Shown: positions 25,985-36,180, counted from the first letter of the stretch. The stretch: 48,716 bases of DNA from SZUA-442 sp963759175 (GCA_963759175.1 CAVWXP010000011.1:1-48716); one strand, 5' to 3'. Made by a program: numbers and translations. The notes: a model not told the origin generated them from the letters alone.

Positions 25985-28900
25985 ATGCCGACGAACCCGA
26001 CAGAGACGGACCGTTTCACGGGCAAGGGTGGCGAATCCTCGGACACACCGTTGACCCCCGGCGACCGCAATCTCCCGTTCGTGACGATCGACGACGAACG
26101 TCACTACGTGGTCACCGACCTCGACCGCATGCCCCCCTTCCTCATGGCCATCGTCAGCGATACCGATCAGTGGATGTTCCTCTCGAGCACGGGAGCGGTC
26201 ACGGCCGGGCGGCGAACCGCAGCCACGGCACTGTTCCCGTACGAGACGGATGACCGACTCCACCGACTTGGCGGCCTGAACGGTCCCGCGACGGCCATCC
26301 GGATCGTCGGGGCGGATGTCGATGACATCTGGCGTCCCGTGGCCGACCGTCCGACCGCGACACGGCGGCGAGCGCTGTACAAGTCGGTCGCGGGCGATGC
26401 GGTGGTCTTCGAGGAACACGATGAGACCAGCGGGCTCACGTTCCGGTACCGCTGGGCGAGCAGCGATCGCTTCGGTTTCGTCCGAACGGCGGTGTTGACG
26501 AACCACGGAACGGCCCGGCGCCACATCGAGGTGGTCGATGGGCTTCGCAACATCCTGCCGCACGGGCTGGACCCCAACCTCTACCTCCCCATGTCCAACC
26601 TGACGAATGCCTACAAGCGCAGCGAGCTGATCGATTCCGACCTCCGTCTCGCGGTGTACTCGCTCGAGTCTCTCCTCACCGACAAGGCGGAGCCATCCCA
26701 GGCACTGCGTTCCACCACGGTGTGGTCCGTCGGTCTCGAGGGGTCTTCGGTGTCACTCCATCCCGACGCAACCGAACGTCTCGATGACGGCGCCATCGCG
26801 AGCGACCGGCTCGTCACCGGGATGCCCGGCGCCTATTTCCTGCGTTCCACGATCCTGCTCGATCCCGGCGAGAGCGAAGGGTGGTCGATCGTGGCTGATG
26901 TCGGCCTCGACCAGCCAGCCGTCGCATCACTCATCCGCGATCTCGACAGGATGCCCACCAAGGACCGCGCCCTCTCCGAGTCGATCAGGCGCGGAACGTT
27001 GTCGCTCACCGAGATCATGGCTCGCGCCGACGCGCTTCAATGCACCGGTGACGAGATCGCGACCGCACACCATGTCTCGAACGTCACCTACAACGTGATG
27101 CGCGGCGGCATCCCCATGGACGGATACGCCGTCGAGACGGGATGACTTCCTGCGGTACCTCGCGAAGCGGAACCGAATGGTCGCCAATCGCCATCGCGAC
27201 CTCCTCGCCGCGCTGGGAGCCGCAGGTATCCAGGAGCGACCTGCTCGCCGCAGCCGATGGAACGGCCGATGTCGATCTCCAACGCCTGGCACGCGAGTAC
27301 CTCCCCTTCTCGTTCTCTCGCCGACATGGCGATCCGAGCCGACCGTGGAACACGTTCTCGATCCGCACCACCGACGAGGCTGGCAACCCGACGCGATACT
27401 TCGAGGGAAACTGGCGGGACATCTTCCAGAACTGGGAAGCCACCTCGATGAGCTTCCCCGAGTACCTGCCCGACATCGTTTCCGTATTCGTCGACGCATC
27501 CACCGCGGACGGATTCAATCCCTACAGGATCACGTCCGACGGCATCGACTGGGAGGAACCCGATCCCGACGACCCCTGGAGCAACATCGGCTACTGGGGG
27601 GACCACCAGATCGTGTATCTACTGCGTCTCTTGAGGGCTTCGGACCGCTACCTGCCGGGAACGATCCAACGGCTACTCGGCGAGGCACGGTTCACCTATG
27701 CCGATGTCCCCTATCGGATAGCGCCCTACGAACGCATCCTGTCGGACCCGAAGGCCACGATCGACTACGACGAACAAGCAGCCGCCGCGAGCGCAGCGCG
27801 CGTCGAGTCGGTCGGAGCCGACGGCAAGCTGGTGTGGCGTGACGGCGCGATCCACCACGTCACCCTCGCCGAGAAGCTGGTCGTGGCAGCACTGGCGAAG
27901 GTGTCGAACTTCGTGCCAGGTGGCGGCATATGGATGAACACGCAGCGGCCCGAGTGGAACGACGCCAACAACGCCCTCGTGGGGTATGGCCTGTCGATGG
28001 TCACCCTGTACCAACTGCGAGCCTTCCTCTCCCATCTGAAGGAACTCGTCTCAGGGTCCGGTGCGACCATCGAGATGTCCAAGGAAGTGGTCGAGTGGCT
28101 CCGGACCACAACGGATGTCCTCGCATCCGCTCCCGTGCGCAACGACGCCGTCCCGGCTGATCGGTCACGCAAGCAACTCATGGACATGCTCGGTCGATCG
28201 TTCTCGGACTACCGCAGCGCGCTGTACGGCGGGGGCTTCAGCGGCATGGAGGAGGTGCCGCTCGCCGACATCGGATCCCTGTGCGATGCGGCGATCGGCC
28301 ACCTCGATGTCACGATCGCATCATCTCGCCGCGACAACGGGTTGTACGACTCGTACAACCTGATCCGCATCTCCGATGACGGCGAGCAGGCGTCAGTGGA
28401 TCGTCTGGGGGACATGCTCGAAGGTCAGGTCGCGGTGATCGAAAGCGGCGTGCTGGACGTTGCGCAGTGCGCAGACATCGTCGACGCGCTGTTCTCCAGT
28501 GCGATGTACCGGCCCGACCAGCAGAGCTTCCTGTTGTACCCAGCTCGAGAGCTACCTCCGTTCCTCTCCCGCAACATCGTGCCGCCGTCCCAGGTCGCAT
28601 CCAATCCACTGCTGTTGAAGCTGCTCTCCGATGGTGACTCGTCTGTCATCGTCCGCGATGTCGACGGCCACGCCCGGTTCGCTGCGGACCTGGCGACGCG
28701 AGACGCCCTCGTCGAACAGCTCGAGCGCGTGGGCGCTCAGGACCGATACCGGAGCCTGGTCGACGCCCACGGGGCGGCGACACTCGGCATCTACGGCGAG
28801 GTCTTCGAGTACCACTCGTACACCGGCCGATCCGGATCGATGTACGGCTACGAGGGCATCGGTTCCATCTACTGGCACATGGTGGCAAAACTCCTCGTTG

Positions 28901-29475
28901 CCATTCAGGAGTCGGTCCTTCAGGTGGCCTCGACCGACGCTCCGGCCGATGCCATCGAACGTCTCGTCGCCGGCTACTGGAAGGTGCGTGGCGGTCTGGG
29001 ATTCAACAAGAGCCCCCGTGAACACGGAGCGATCCCGATCGATCCGTACTCGCACACCCCAGCACATGCCGGGGCGCAGCAACCAGGGATGACAGGACTC
29101 GTCAAGGAGGAGATCCTCGTGCGGCCCGCCGAACTCGGCCTGACCGTGGTCGAGGGGGAGATCCACTTCGATCCGACATTCATCAGGGACGCCGAGCAGC
29201 TCAGCACGGCCACATCGTGGAACATGGTGACCGCCTCGATGGAGCGGCACTCGATCGACCTCCCGGAGCGATCCGCTGGATTCACCGTGTGTCAGGTGCC
29301 GGTGGTCGTGACCCGCACCTCGGATCCCGTGGCCATCGAGGTCGAGCTCTCTGGAGGAGAGGTCGTGCGTCTCGATGGTCACTCACTGGGACGGGACCTG
29401 AGCTCGGAGGTCTTCAGGCGCACCGGAGCGGTCGTGTGCATCCGCGCATCCCTTCCGCTGTCGGACGACTCCTGA
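25985..29475 (+). CDS. Giant GH94-like (alpha/alpha)6-barrel protein (two frame breaks)
   Basis: Two extra bases, near 27138 and near 27230, split this gene; joined it encodes 1162 residues. Residues 1-380 are beta-rich and resemble the N-terminal sandwich of GH94-type phosphorylases (RYRWASSDRFGFVRTAVLTNHG; VVDGLRNILPHG). The C-terminal 780 residues carry catalytic-barrel-like motifs: YFEGNWRDIFQNWEATSMSFPE, QRPEWNDANNALVGYGLS (compare the DWND motif of GH94), and YDSYNLIRI. GFNKSPREHGAIPIDPYSHTP is followed by the GAQQPGMTGLVKEEILVR stretch. I take it to be an unclassified glycoside phosphorylase or hydrolase acting in the cytoplasm (no signal peptide). The substrate is unknown and the family link is my pattern reading. 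Confidence 0.62.
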
Positions 29476-29515
29476 CCCAGCCAGCAACGGCGAGCAACGA
29501 ATCGTGGAGAAGGGT

Positions 29516-30083
29516 TCAGCGGTGCTGCGCGAGCACGCGATCGACGTGACGTCCCACCCACTCGGAATCGAGCGGTGCCCGAATGACCATCGACCGGAAG
29601 AAGATCGGCGCAGCCAGATCGAAGGCCATCGCATCGGGATCGGTTGATGCGTCGAGAGCCCCGCGATCCACGGCCTCGCCAATCACCTGACGCGCCAGCT
29701 GTTGTCTCTGGGAGATGAGGCGCCGACGGAGGTCGTCGAGCGCGGGCTCCCTTCGGGACTCGAGGATGACCGACGCCACCACCGATCCCATCGGCTCGGC
29801 AGCAAGCATCTCTGCGAGGTGTGTCGCGATCGCGATGAGGTCCGTCGCGAAGATCCCCCACCGTCAGCGCCGTGACATCCCCGACAGCTGCACCGATCGC
29901 CTCGAGGAGCAGGTCGGACTTGTCTGGCCAGTGCCGATAGATGGTCGAGCGGGCGACGCCGCTGCGTTGCGCGATCGCATCGATCGAGGCGCCCTGGAAG
30001 CCGCGTTCGGCCACGATGTCGATGGCTGTCCGCATCACGACGGTGCGTGTCCGTTCGATGCGCGGATCGACGGATGCGGTCAT
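29516..30083 (-). CDS. TetR-family regulator (one frame break)
   Basis: N-terminal HTH: RTVVMRTAIDIVAERGFQGASIDAIAQRSGVARSTIYRHWPDKSDLLLEAI, a textbook TetR DNA-binding domain. The frame breaks at a run of five G near 29858. With four G it continues GIFATDLIAIATHLAEMLAAEPMGSVVASVILESRREPALDD to the stop at 29516, 188 residues in all. Its start overlaps the upstream ATPase stop by 4 bases, so it is the last gene of the permease-ATPase-ATPase operon. It probably represses that operon from the palindrome at 32847-32863. Similar arrangement: the E. coli ybhGFSR locus with its TetR regulator CecR. Confidence 0.83.
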
Positions 30084-30952
30084 GATGCGCCGGTGCGAGC
30101 CGAGGCGAGGACCGCCATGCGCTCGTCGATGGTGGCGGGCACCGCAATCACGTCGGCATGTGCATCAATGGACCCGATCGCTGCATGCACGTCATCGACG
30201 GACCTGTCGAGCACACGCACCGAGCGCCCGTCGAGGGTGACGATCGACCCTGGGACCGAAAGGGCAGCGAATACCTCCCTCCAATGGGTGGTCCTGACCT
30301 CGATGGCGCGCATACCTCCGACGATGTCGGCCTCGCTGCCCCGGGCAACGATCACGCCATCGGCCATCAACAGGAGTCGGTCGCACTGACGCGCCTCCTG
30401 CATCGAGTGCGTGGACACGAGCACGCCAGTACCGGCCTCAGCCGCCGTACGGATGTCATCCCAGAGCCTGGCCGACGCGAGCGGCCCCACACCCGAGGTG
30501 GGCTCGTCGAGGACCAGCACATCAGGTTCGTGCTGGAGCGCGCACACGAACGCAAGTTTGCGTTGCAGCCCGAGCGCGATCTGGGAGATGCGCCGATCCG
30601 CAACCTCGGCGAGGGCGCCGTCGATCGTCGCCGGGGCCACGCCAAAGGCAGAGGCGTTGAACTCCAGGTTCTCGGCGACCGTCAAGTCCTTGTACAAACC
30701 CAGCCCCTGGGGGACGTACCCCAGGGCCCTGCGGGCCTCTCGATCGGGGAGTGCACCGAGCAACCGAGCCGAACCCGACGTCGGGGCGAGGAGCCCAACG
30801 AGCATGCGAATGGTGGTCGTCTTGCCCGCACCGTTGGCACCCAGCAGCCCGACGACCTCCCCCGGTTGGACGTCGAACGAGACGTCGTCGACAGCCGTGA
30901 AGTCGCCGAATCGCTTCACCAGGGACAGCGCCTCGAGGCTGGACGCACTCAT
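30080..30952 (-). CDS. ABC transporter ATP-binding protein with degenerate signature
   Basis: 290 residues from an ATG that overlaps the upstream ATPase stop (ATGA). Walker A GANGAGKTT, Q-loop YVPQGLGLY, Walker B VLVLDEPT and H-loop STHSMQEA are present. However, the signature is ALGLQRKLAF rather than LSGGQ/LSGGM, and the D-loop reads SGVGP instead of SGVDP. This suggests a degenerate partner that forms an asymmetric pair with the neighbouring ATPase. The C-terminal 60 residues form a small regulatory extension. Together with the permease it forms an ABC-2 exporter like YbhF/YbhSR, where two ATPase domains are fused into one protein. Confidence 0.9.
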   Translation of the reverse strand: MSASSLEALSLVKRFGDFTAVDDVSFDVQPGEVVGLLGANGAGKTTTIRMLVGLLAPTSGSARLLGALPDREARRALGYVPQGLGLYKDLTVAENLEFNASAFGVAPATIDGALAEVADRRISQIALGLQRKLAFVCALQHEPDVLVLDEPTSGVGPLASARLWDDIRTAAEAGTGVLVSTHSMQEARQCDRLLLMADGVIVARGSEADIVGGMRAIEVRTTHWREVFAALSVPGSIVTLDGRSVRVLDRSVDDVHAAIGSIDAHADVIAVPATIDERMAVLASARTGAS

Positions 30953-31782
30953 GCCGACCCCTGCGTATCGGCGAGCGCCAAACCGGCCCGCAGCTCGGCA
31001 ACGACCGTCACATCCTCGAGCGATGGCTCGATACGATCGCCAACGGGATTGGTTCCCGGTGGCCACCACTCGCGGAAGGTCGACCCCGACCGCCACGCAA
31101 ACTCGGACCTCGTGGGAGTCGACGTTGCGGTGATGGCACCTTCGAGCGATGCCACCACGACACTGGGGGGACCCTCCAACAGGGCATGGCCACCGTTGAG
31201 CATCACGACCGAGTTGGCACGCTCGGCCTCGTCCATGTAGGTCGTCGACATGACAACGGCCGCTCCACCCGCTGCGGCATCCGAGATCATTCGCCACAGC
31301 TCGACCCTGCTCACGGGATCGACGCCGGTCGTGGGCTCATCGAGCACCACGAGGCGTGGTCGGTGGAGCATTGCGAGGATGAATCCGAGCTTCGTGCGCA
31401 TCCCGCCCGAGAGTTGTCCGGCGACACGGTTCTTCACGCCGTCGAGGTCCGCCATGGCAAGGAGCGGATCGGCCCGGTTCGCCAGATCGCTGCCCTCGAG
31501 ACCGTGGGCACCACCCACGAACGAGATGTTCTGCGCAACCGTGAGATCCTTCCAGCTGCCGCCGAGTGCGGGGAGGTATCCGATCTCTTCGACGGGCGGC
31601 GTTGCGACGATGCCCGACGATGGTTCGACGAGACCGACGAGAACCCTCAGGAGGGTCGTCTTTCCCACACCGTCGCCGCCAACGACCGCTGTCATCTCCC
31701 CCGCGTGCGCGGTGAAGTCGACGCTGTCGAGCGCAAGCGTGTCACCGAAGGACACCGAGATGTCGCGCCCGCCGTAGGTCAT
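30949..31782 (-). CDS. ABC transporter ATP-binding protein
   Basis: 277 residues. Walker A is VGGDGVGKTT (an unusual Asp in the loop, with Lys and Thr intact), Q-loop GYLPALGG.W (Gln not obvious), signature LSGGMRTKLGF, Walker B LVVLDEPTTGVDP, and switch region MSTTYMDEAE with Tyr in place of the usual H-loop His. Canonical signature and D-loop are here, complementing the degenerate ones in the downstream ATPase. The stop overlaps the next start, and its start overlaps the permease stop, so the four genes are one operon. Role: half of the ATPase pair of an ABC-2 exporter. Confidence 0.9.
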   Translation of the reverse strand: MTYGGRDISVSFGDTLALDSVDFTAHAGEMTAVVGGDGVGKTTLLRVLVGLVEPSSGIVATPPVEEIGYLPALGGSWKDLTVAQNISFVGGAHGLEGSDLANRADPLLAMADLDGVKNRVAGQLSGGMRTKLGFILAMLHRPRLVVLDEPTTGVDPVSRVELWRMISDAAAGGAAVVMSTTYMDEAERANSVVMLNGGHALLEGPPSVVVASLEGAITATSTPTRSEFAWRSGSTFREWWPPGTNPVGDRIEPSLEDVTVVAELRAGLALADTQGSA

Positions 31783-32825
31783 CGTGCTACTTCATCGAGG
31801 CTCTCGGCGTGCTTCCTTCGTGGCGGCGCGAGGTCCCTGCTGAAACGCCAGGTGGCACCGGCGAACACCACGACCGCCATGGCGGAGAGGATCAGGTAGG
31901 CCGGCCACAACGAGTCAAGGCCGGCGTCGCGCAGCATGACGCCCAGGGCGATCATCGTGTAGTAGGTCAGCGGCAACAGGTAGCTGATCCAACGCACCCC
32001 CCACGGCATGGCCTCGAGCGGGAAGATCATCCCCGACAACAGGATCTGGGGGAGCAGGAAGAAGAAGGCCAGCTGGATCGCCTGACCCGAGTTCTGGGAC
32101 ACGGTCGAGATGAACACGCCGATGCCGAGGACCACGAACAAGAAGAGGGCTGCTCCAAGGGCGAAGAGGCCAAGGTTGCCGTTGAAGGGCACGCCGAACA
32201 GGACGACACCAAGGATCGTGACGATCACCATGTCGACAGCGGCGAGGATGAAGTAGGGCACGATCTTGCCAAGGACGACCGAGCTGGGACTCAACGGCAT
32301 CACGGCCAGCTGCTCGAGCGTGCCGTTCTCACGTTCGCGAACGAGACCTATGGCCGTCACCACGGTTCCGATGAACATGAGGATGAGCCCGGTGAGCGGA
32401 GGGACGAGCACCCACGCGGTGATCAGGTCGGGGTTGTAGAGGACCTCGACCTCGATGGCATCGCCCGCCCTCCCCAGCGCAGCCGACGCTGCTTGCGCGG
32501 TGAAGAGGCTCGAGCCGTCCACATAGGCAACGGCAGGCTGGCCATCGGTGGTGATGGCGACGGCGACCGTGGAATCGCGGAGTAGTTCACGGGCCTGTTC
32601 CTCAGAACCGGTCGCATCGACCGTGGTCACGTCAAACAGGTCGGGCAGGAGACCAGAGACCTGTTCGGCCGAGGGGCCGAGGGTGGCGGTCGGTATGTCG
32701 GAAACGTCGAAGGACGCTGCATATCCGAAGACCACGAGGAGCAGGATCGGGAGCACGATCAGCATCGCCATCGTGCGCCGGTCCCTGCGGAGCTCGCGGA
32801 ACTCCTTGATGATCATGGCTCGCAT
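31779..32825 (-). CDS. ABC-2 type permease (YhhJ/YbhS-like)
   Basis: 348 residues. Starts MRAMIIKEFRELRRDRRTMAMLIVLPILLLVVFGYA, the typical cytoplasmic helix plus first membrane segment. An extracytoplasmic domain of about 140 residues follows, then five helices, with the motif RERENGTLEQLAVMPLSPSSVVLGKI matching the conserved ABC-2 loop. Its ATG is 21 bases downstream of the palindrome at 32847-32863. First gene of the operon. Predicted: membrane subunit of an exporter for a hydrophobic compound, with one permease type that may dimerise. Confidence 0.92.
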   Translation of the reverse strand: MRAMIIKEFRELRRDRRTMAMLIVLPILLLVVFGYAASFDVSDIPTATLGPSAEQVSGLLPDLFDVTTVDATGSEEQARELLRDSTVAVAITTDGQPAVAYVDGSSLFTAQAASAALGRAGDAIEVEVLYNPDLITAWVLVPPLTGLILMFIGTVVTAIGLVRERENGTLEQLAVMPLSPSSVVLGKIVPYFILAAVDMVIVTILGVVLFGVPFNGNLGLFALGAALFLFVVLGIGVFISTVSQNSGQAIQLAFFFLLPQILLSGMIFPLEAMPWGVRWISYLLPLTYYTMIALGVMLRDAGLDSLWPAYLILSAMAVVVFAGATWRFSRDLAPPRRKHAESLDEVAR

Positions 32826-32846
32826 GAGGACACTCTACAACAGCAC

Positions 32847-32863
32847 TGTTGCGTTACGCAACA
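32847..32863. promoter_or_regulatory. Perfect 17-bp palindrome: TetR-family operator candidate
   Basis: TGTTGCGTTACGCAACA has 8-base arms around a central T, standing just upstream of the ABC-2 permease gene whose operon ends with a TetR gene. Palindromes of this size and position are typical TetR operators. The assignment to the product of 29516-30083 is inference. Confidence 0.75.
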
Positions 32864-32896
32864 CCCGTGTAGCGAACGAGGATGACGGCGCAGCGT

Positions 32897-33526
32897 CTAG
32901 GAATCGTCCTCCGCGTGGACGATCGCAACCGCCCGCAGTGCCTGGTACAGCGGCGATTCGTCGAACGACGCCGTCGGCACCGGGAGCTCCAACATCACCA
33001 TGCCCCCCTCGGCCGCTGATCTCGTCGCCCCGATCGCGCTCAACGAGTCGAGGACCTGCTGGTTGTTCATCGACACGTAGGCGCGGAACCGCTCGATCCC
33101 ATTGGCGTGCGCAGCATCGGACAGCGCCTGGAGGAGGATCCGTCCCAGCCCCAGTCGCTGGCGGTCGTCCACGACCGCAAGCGCGGCTTCGGCGACGGTG
33201 GGATCGTCCGTCGCACGAATGTACCTGGCGATACCGAGCCCCGGCCGCTCCGGGGCGTCGAGCGCCTCAGCAGCCCAGGCGAAGTGGTTGTCGTAGTCGA
33301 TCTCGGTGAGGTACGTGAGGTCCTTCTCGCTCAGCGTCGGCTTGGACTGGAGGAACCGGAGGTACCGCGACTGGGCGGACAGATGCTTCCACCCCTCGGC
33401 GAGCCGATCCCGGTCCTTCGGGGCGATAGGACGGACCCGCACCGGTGTGCCGTCCTGGAGCTCAGCCGTGAACGCCATGCGCTCGACGAACTCGTTGATG
33501 TTCGCTGCACGAATGTCGGGATCCAT
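32897..33526 (-). CDS. GNAT acetyltransferase
   Basis: About 209 residues from ATG 33526 (MDPDIRAANINEF); the frame is open to a GTG at 33562. GNAT elements: RVRPIAPKDRDRL, LSAQSRYLRFLQSKP, and the acetyl-CoA loop region RQRLGLGRILLQAL. The residues DDRQRLGLGR carry the Q/R-x-x-G-x-G/A signature. The SxxSRYxRFL phrase is like that in bacterial protein lysine acetyltransferases (Pat-type), but no cyclic-nucleotide domain is attached here. Substrate not predictable. Divergent from the S-layer nucleotidase gene. Confidence 0.87.
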   Translation of the reverse strand: MDPDIRAANINEFVERMAFTAELQDGTPVRVRPIAPKDRDRLAEGWKHLSAQSRYLRFLQSKPTLSEKDLTYLTEIDYDNHFAWAAEALDAPERPGLGIARYIRATDDPTVAEAALAVVDDRQRLGLGRILLQALSDAAHANGIERFRAYVSMNNQQVLDSLSAIGATRSAAEGGMVMLELPVPTASFDESPLYQALRAVAIVHAEDDS

Positions 33527-33837
33527 GGAACCAGTCTCGCCGGTGGAGGGGTGTGGCACCAATCACCTGGCACAACGGGAGGCGTCTCGCTGCGGCGACC
33601 TCCTCAACGACCTTGCCGAATTACGCAGCCACCGGAACCATGCCTTCAGCCCCCACGACGCAACGCAGCAAGGGCGGATCCGGATCCGGGTCGCGAAATC
33701 CAACACTCCTATGGCCGACACATGCGCGTAGGTTCAGAGGAACAGCGGGCTTCCGGGAGTACCCGTACTTCGCGGCTTCGCGCCCGCTATCGAAGGCCCG
33801 TACCCGGCACAGGAGGACCAAGGAAGGGAGTCCCGCG

Positions 33838-36111
33838 TTGAAGCGATACCAAGAGAGCCGAGCACCCCATCGAATACTGGTGACGGCGATGGCCATCGCC
33901 GTCACGATGGCGATCGTGACTCCGGTGGTGGCAGCCGTTGCCGAGGGTGGATTCACCGACATCGAGGACTCGATCTTCAAGCAGGACATCGAGTGGATGG
34001 CCGACAATGGCTACACGTCGGGATGCAATCCACCCGCCAACGACGAGTTCTGTCCGAAGGATCCCGTCACCAGGGGTGAGATGGCCGCGTTCCTATCTCG
34101 CTCACTCGGCTTGACCGATGGAGCGGGAGCCGACCTGTTCACGGACGACAACGGCTCCATCTTCGAAGATGAGATCGACAAGATCGGGACCGCAGGCATC
34201 ACCAAAGGCTGCAATCCGCCCGACAACGATCAGTTCTGTCCCGATGACACCGTCACCCGCGAACAGATGGCGGCCTTCATGGCCAGGGGTCTCCGCCTCA
34301 CCCAAGGTGTTGGCGCCGACGTGTTCACGGACGACAACGGCTCGATCTTCGAAGCCGACATCGACAAGATCGGAACGGCGGGCATCACCAAGGGCTGCAA
34401 CCCACCGGGGAACGACAAGTACTGCCCCAAGAATGAAGTCACCCGCGAGCAGATGGCCGCCTTCCTGCATCGGGGCTTGATGGACATCAATCTGCAGATC
34501 CTCGCGTTCAACGACTACCACGGTCACGTCGAGTCCACGACGCCAGGGCAGATCGAGGGTGAGGCCGCAGGTGGGTCCGAGTACCTGTCCGCAAAGCTCA
34601 GCCAGCTCCGTGCTGGCGTGAAGAACAGCCTCACCGTCGCAGCTGGTGACCTCATCGGTGGCTCGCCGGCCTTCTCGGGTCTGTTCCACGATGAGCCCTC
34701 GGTCGAGACCTTGAACTCGATGGGCCTCGATGTCTCCAGCGTCGGCAATCACGAGTTCGATGAAGGTGTCACCGAGCTGTTACGTATGCAGGACGGCGGA
34801 TGCCACCCCGTGGATGGTTGCTACTTCCCCAGCGAGCCGTACCCGGGTGCCGATTTCCAGTGGCTGACTGCCAATGTGGTCCACGAGACCACGGGTGAAA
34901 CGCCACTTCCGCCGTACTGGGTCGAGAACGTGGGGAGCGCCAAGGTCGGGTTCATCGGCATGACGCTCGAAGCAACCGACACGCTGGTAGCGGCCGCGGG
35001 CATCAAGGGCTGGGAATTCCGGGATGAGGCTGAGACAGCCAACGCCCTGGTCCCCGAGCTGAAGGCGATGGGCGTCGAGACCATCATCGTTCTGCTCCAT
35101 GAGGGCGGTTCGCAGACTCCACCTCCGGGTGATGTCGATGCCTGCGTAGGCATCTCGGGTCCGATCGTGGCCATCAACGACGCTCTCGACGCAGAGATCG
35201 ATGCGGTGATCACGGGTCACACCCATCTGCCGTACAACTGCCTGTTGGACGATCCGGCCGGAGACCCACGCATCGTGACGAGTGCATATTCGTACGGGAG
35301 AGTCGTATCCGAGTTGAATCTGGTCATCGACCCCCGCGACGGCGAGTTGAATCGTGACGCAAGCAGCTCCATGAACCATGCCGTGATCCAGGCAGATCTC
35401 ACGCCGGATCCTGTGATGTCTGCGATCATCGCCAAGTGGCAACCCCTCGTGGATGCCGCTGGTGACACGCCGATCGGCGAGATCAGCGCGGACATCAACC
35501 GCGGCGGCACCCCACCAGGGACCGACCGTGGCGTCGAATCTGCAGCAGGCAATCTGGTTGCCGATGCCCAGCAATGGGCCACATCGGCGAACGGATCGCA
35601 GATTGCGTTCATGAACCCGGGAGGCGTGCGCTCGGACCTCACCTACGCAGCATCGGGAACCGAAGGCGACGGAGTCGTCACATTCGCCGAGGCATTCACG
35701 TTCCAGCCGTTCGGAAACACACTGGTCACCTACGAGATGACAGGTGCGCAGATCGAATCGGTCCTCGAGGAGCAGTGTCAACCCGCCAGTTCGAGTCGAT
35801 CGTTCCTGCACCTGGGCGTGAGCGATGGGTTCACCTACGACCTCTCAACGACGATCGATGCTGGCGTGTGCACCGCAGTGACCGTCAGCAACGTGAAACT
35901 GAACGGCGTCGATCTCGAACCGACCGGGACCTACAACGTGACGGTGAACAGCTTCCTCGCCGATGGCGGTGACAACTTCACCACCTTCGGGGATGTGACG
36001 ACGCCTCGCCTCGATGGCGGTGTCGACCTCGAGGCGCTGTCGAACTACCTGGCAGCCTTTGGGCCAGTGGATCCGCCGAGTACGGACCGTGTTAATGAAT
36101 TGACACCATGA
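33838..36111 (+). CDS. Secreted 5'-nucleotidase/2',3'-cyclic phosphodiesterase with three SLH-type domains
   Basis: Starts at TTG 33838 after AGGAAGGGAG; upstream frame to 33553 is not protein-like. Signal peptide at residues 10-33 (ILVTAMAIAVTMAIVTPVVAA). Three S-layer homology repeats follow at about 36-90, 95-150 and 155-215, each with GYTSGC-like CNPP.ND.FCP...VTR.(Q/E)MAAF. From about 218 there is a metallophosphoesterase domain: LAFNDYHGHVE, AAGDLIGG, SSVGNHEFDEG, VLLHEGG, ITGHTHLPYN. A 5'-nucleotidase C-terminal domain has GNLVADAQQWA and MNPGGVRSDLTY. So it is a surface-anchored enzyme that hydrolyses extracellular nucleotides to release phosphate or nucleosides. 757 residues, normal length for this fusion. 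A strong hairpin ends the gene. Confidence 0.92.
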   Translation: MKRYQESRAPHRILVTAMAIAVTMAIVTPVVAAVAEGGFTDIEDSIFKQDIEWMADNGYTSGCNPPANDEFCPKDPVTRGEMAAFLSRSLGLTDGAGADLFTDDNGSIFEDEIDKIGTAGITKGCNPPDNDQFCPDDTVTREQMAAFMARGLRLTQGVGADVFTDDNGSIFEADIDKIGTAGITKGCNPPGNDKYCPKNEVTREQMAAFLHRGLMDINLQILAFNDYHGHVESTTPGQIEGEAAGGSEYLSAKLSQLRAGVKNSLTVAAGDLIGGSPAFSGLFHDEPSVETLNSMGLDVSSVGNHEFDEGVTELLRMQDGGCHPVDGCYFPSEPYPGADFQWLTANVVHETTGETPLPPYWVENVGSAKVGFIGMTLEATDTLVAAAGIKGWEFRDEAETANALVPELKAMGVETIIVLLHEGGSQTPPPGDVDACVGISGPIVAINDALDAEIDAVITGHTHLPYNCLLDDPAGDPRIVTSAYSYGRVVSELNLVIDPRDGELNRDASSSMNHAVIQADLTPDPVMSAIIAKWQPLVDAAGDTPIGEISADINRGGTPPGTDRGVESAAGNLVADAQQWATSANGSQIAFMNPGGVRSDLTYAASGTEGDGVVTFAEAFTFQPFGNTLVTYEMTGAQIESVLEEQCQPASSSRSFLHLGVSDGFTYDLSTTIDAGVCTAVTVSNVKLNGVDLEPTGTYNVTVNSFLADGGDNFTTFGDVTTPRLDGGVDLEALSNYLAAFGPVDPPSTDRVNELTP

Positions 36112-36145
36112 GGGCTTGAGCCCGGTCGACCGACCGACCCAAGCG

Positions 36146-36180
36146 GTGAGGTGCCCGGCCCCAGTGGCCGGGCACCTCAC
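36146..36180 (+). terminator. Strong terminator hairpin
   Basis: A perfect 15-bp stem (GTGAGGTGCCCGGCC with its complement) around loop CCAGT, 35 bases after the nucleotidase stop. No T-tract. The convergent K+-channel gene ends at 36260, so the hairpin may serve both. Confidence 0.8.

Noticed and set aside
33553..33837. N-terminal extension of the SLH nucleotidase frame
   Set aside because: Composition is not protein-like and the signal peptide begins just after TTG 33838, which has a good ribosome-binding site.
33700..33837. Riboswitch (for example ydaO/c-di-AMP type) before the S-layer gene
   Set aside because: Short hairpins are present, but I could not find the conserved core of any riboswitch class.
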